Shown here: positions 62,893 through 64,000 of the stretch, one piece after another
Layout: every line of letters begins with the position of its first letter
Numbering within the stretch: the stretch's first letter is position 1
Source of the DNA: an uncultured Bacillota bacterium
GTDB lineage: Bacteria; Bacillota; Clostridia; Lachnospirales; Lachnospiraceae
Assembly: GCA_949291945.1 (NCBI GenBank)
Contig: CASEXH010000005.1
Location: forward strand, 84,395-148,394
Length of the DNA stretch: 64,000 bases
Direction of reading: 5' to 3'
Made by a program: the position numbers and the translations under genes
Notes under the pieces: model-generated
Told to the model about the DNA's origin: nothing
Database searches by the model: none
What the model saw: the letters and a program-made list of their open reading frames with translations, nothing else

Positions 62893-62908
62893 AGGAAAGG
62901 AGCAATTG

Positions 62909-63718
62909 ATGAAAGGTCTTAAAGATATGCTGCTCTGCGAGCAGCGCAGACTGGAAGATATACTGGAGAAAACAACAAAAGAAATGGAAAAGGATATTCC
63001 GCCTGGTTCACTGCGGATATCTGTAAAAAAACAGTGGGTACAATTTTATCAGGGTATGCCGGGAGACAAGACAAAGGGGATGTACATCCCTAAAGAAAAC
63101 CAGAAGCTGATCTGCAGGCTCGCTCAGAAATCCTATAATGAGAAGATTATCCGGCTGGCTTCCAAAAGACTTGCTCAAATTAAGAAAATAACCAGGGATT
63201 ATGAAGATAATGAGGTGGAAATGGTATACTGGAAAGAACATAAAGAAAAACAAAAGCGTATCAGGCCGGTGGAGACTGTCTGGAAACGTCAGATAGAAGA
63301 ATGGGAAAAAAGGGAGTATAGAGGAAAGGAATTCAGAGAGGATACTCCTCTGATTCTGACCGAACGGGGAGAACGGGTACGTTCGAAATCTGAAAAGATA
63401 CTGGCAGATTTCTTTTACAGAAACCGAATCCCTTACAAATATGAATGTCCTTTATATCTGAAAAATTTTGGGATGGTCTATCCGGATTTTACTTTCCTGT
63501 CTGCAAAGACCGGGCAGGAAATCTACTGGGAGCATGACGGCAGGATGGATGATCCGGTTTATGCACAAAGCGCAGTCAAAAAGATTTATGCATATGAGGA
63601 AAACGACATTTATCCGGGAGAGCGTCTGATCCTTACATATGAGACAGAAAAAACTGTTTTAAATATGCAGATTGTAGAGCGGCTTGTCCACAAATATTTG
63701 GAAGAGTACACTGTTTAG
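62909..63718 (+). CDS. PD-(D/E)XK-like nuclease-fold protein
   Basis: 269 residues. Residues 1-135 are helical and highly charged. From about 150, RVRSKSEKILADFFYRNRIPY, then MVYPDFTFLS and EIYWEHDGRMDDPVYAQS, gives a glutamate, a PD aspartate and an E-x-H motif in the order of a PD-(D/E)XK core. It is therefore a candidate DNA endonuclease of unknown target. GGAAAGGAGCAATTG precedes the ATG. It lies immediately after the 53-bp repeat array, so that array may be its control region. Confidence 0.75.
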   Translation: MKGLKDMLLCEQRRLEDILEKTTKEMEKDIPPGSLRISVKKQWVQFYQGMPGDKTKGMYIPKENQKLICRLAQKSYNEKIIRLASKRLAQIKKITRDYEDNEVEMVYWKEHKEKQKRIRPVETVWKRQIEEWEKREYRGKEFREDTPLILTERGERVRSKSEKILADFFYRNRIPYKYECPLYLKNFGMVYPDFTFLSAKTGQEIYWEHDGRMDDPVYAQSAVKKIYAYEENDIYPGERLILTYETEKTVLNMQIVERLVHKYLEEYTV

Positions 63719-64000
63719 TGACCACCTATTGCCATAAATCAAATCCGCCTTACTGGGGAAGCCAAAACCCCCGATGCAAGCATACGGGCGTCAAACTTAC
63801 AGCGGTGCAAGCATGTCCGCTTGGCTTGTTGCTCGCAGGAATAAAAGTATCCCCCTGTTAATTGGATATGCTGCCCTCAGGCAGCACACCAATTAGCAGG
63901 GGGGAGGGCGTAAAATTTTCTGTGTCTATGGGGAAAATCTTCTTTGATAAGAACCAGATATGTATAATTGTATTGTCCAAATTTCTGGTTTTCTGCTGTC
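63719..64000. other. Non-coding end of the window with a strong hairpin
   Basis: No gene seen. TGCAAGCAT occurs at 63773 and 63805. At 63851-63903, CCCCCTG-T-TAATTGG faces CCAATTA-G-CAGGGGG, with an inner GCTGCC / GGCAGC hairpin (loop CTCA). There is no T tract after it. Confidence 0.7.

Overview
The window looks like a chromosome segment from a gut Firmicute of the Lachnospiraceae type (Blautia / Ruminococcus / Dorea-like). Support: low-to-moderate GC, strong AGGAGG ribosome sites, a rplM-rpsI pair, MurT/GatD cell-wall amidation genes, FeoA/FeoB, an NhaC antiporter, rubredoxin, a DUF4080 radical SAM enzyme and anaerobic sulfur genes. The genus is an inference.

Layout. 1-7.6 kb: a DUF3783 protein, a large BTAD/ATPase/TPR regulator, hutH with an NhaC-type antiporter, a small membrane protein and a rubredoxin too short for a usual ORF cutoff. 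7.7-19.6 kb: a complete AT-rich type III-A (Csm) CRISPR-Cas module in the order cas6-cas10-csm2-csm3-csm4-csm5-leader-array-cas1-cas2-csm6. The array has 39 repeats and 38 spacers and reads left to right. A long palindrome closes the module. 19.7-23.4 kb: a LysR regulator divergent from a CoA-disulfide reductase/rhodanese fusion and a small siroheme Fe-S reductase. 23.5-41.7 kb: core genes, namely dapF, a MATE exporter, feoAB, a radical SAM enzyme, nth, an exonuclease, an AIR-synthase-like protein, trmL, the mutS2-response regulator-histidine kinase operon, a degenerate HtrA-like protein, a yhaM-like nuclease and rlmD.

41.8-46.6 kb is a graveyard of mobile DNA: symE, a truncated parA, an integrase fragment, IS66 and IS110 fragments and a tape-measure fragment. 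It contains one intact defence locus, an AbiF-like HEPN protein preceded by a small structured RNA with its own promoter and terminator. 46.6-64 kb is mostly core: a flavin reductase, a DUF6273 protein, two Gly tRNAs, gatD-murT, a FAH-family enzyme, tRNA-Phe, glyA, carD, an Rrf2 regulator, a metal P-type ATPase operon, cutC, trxB-trxA, a RelA/SpoT-domain protein, rplM-rpsI, a 53-bp tandem repeat array and a PD-(D/E)XK-like protein.

The genes work together in several units. Cas6 and the Cas10-Csm complex give transcription-dependent immunity with Csm6 as the cyclic-oligoadenylate-activated RNase, while the Abi locus carries a second, unrelated HEPN RNase motif. The sulfur operon and the metal operon each sit beside visible regulatory DNA. 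The least explained items are the Abi-linked RNA, the helically phased 53-bp repeats near 62.5-62.9 kb, dispersed palindromes around the metal operon, and a set of spacers that look antisense to translation starts.
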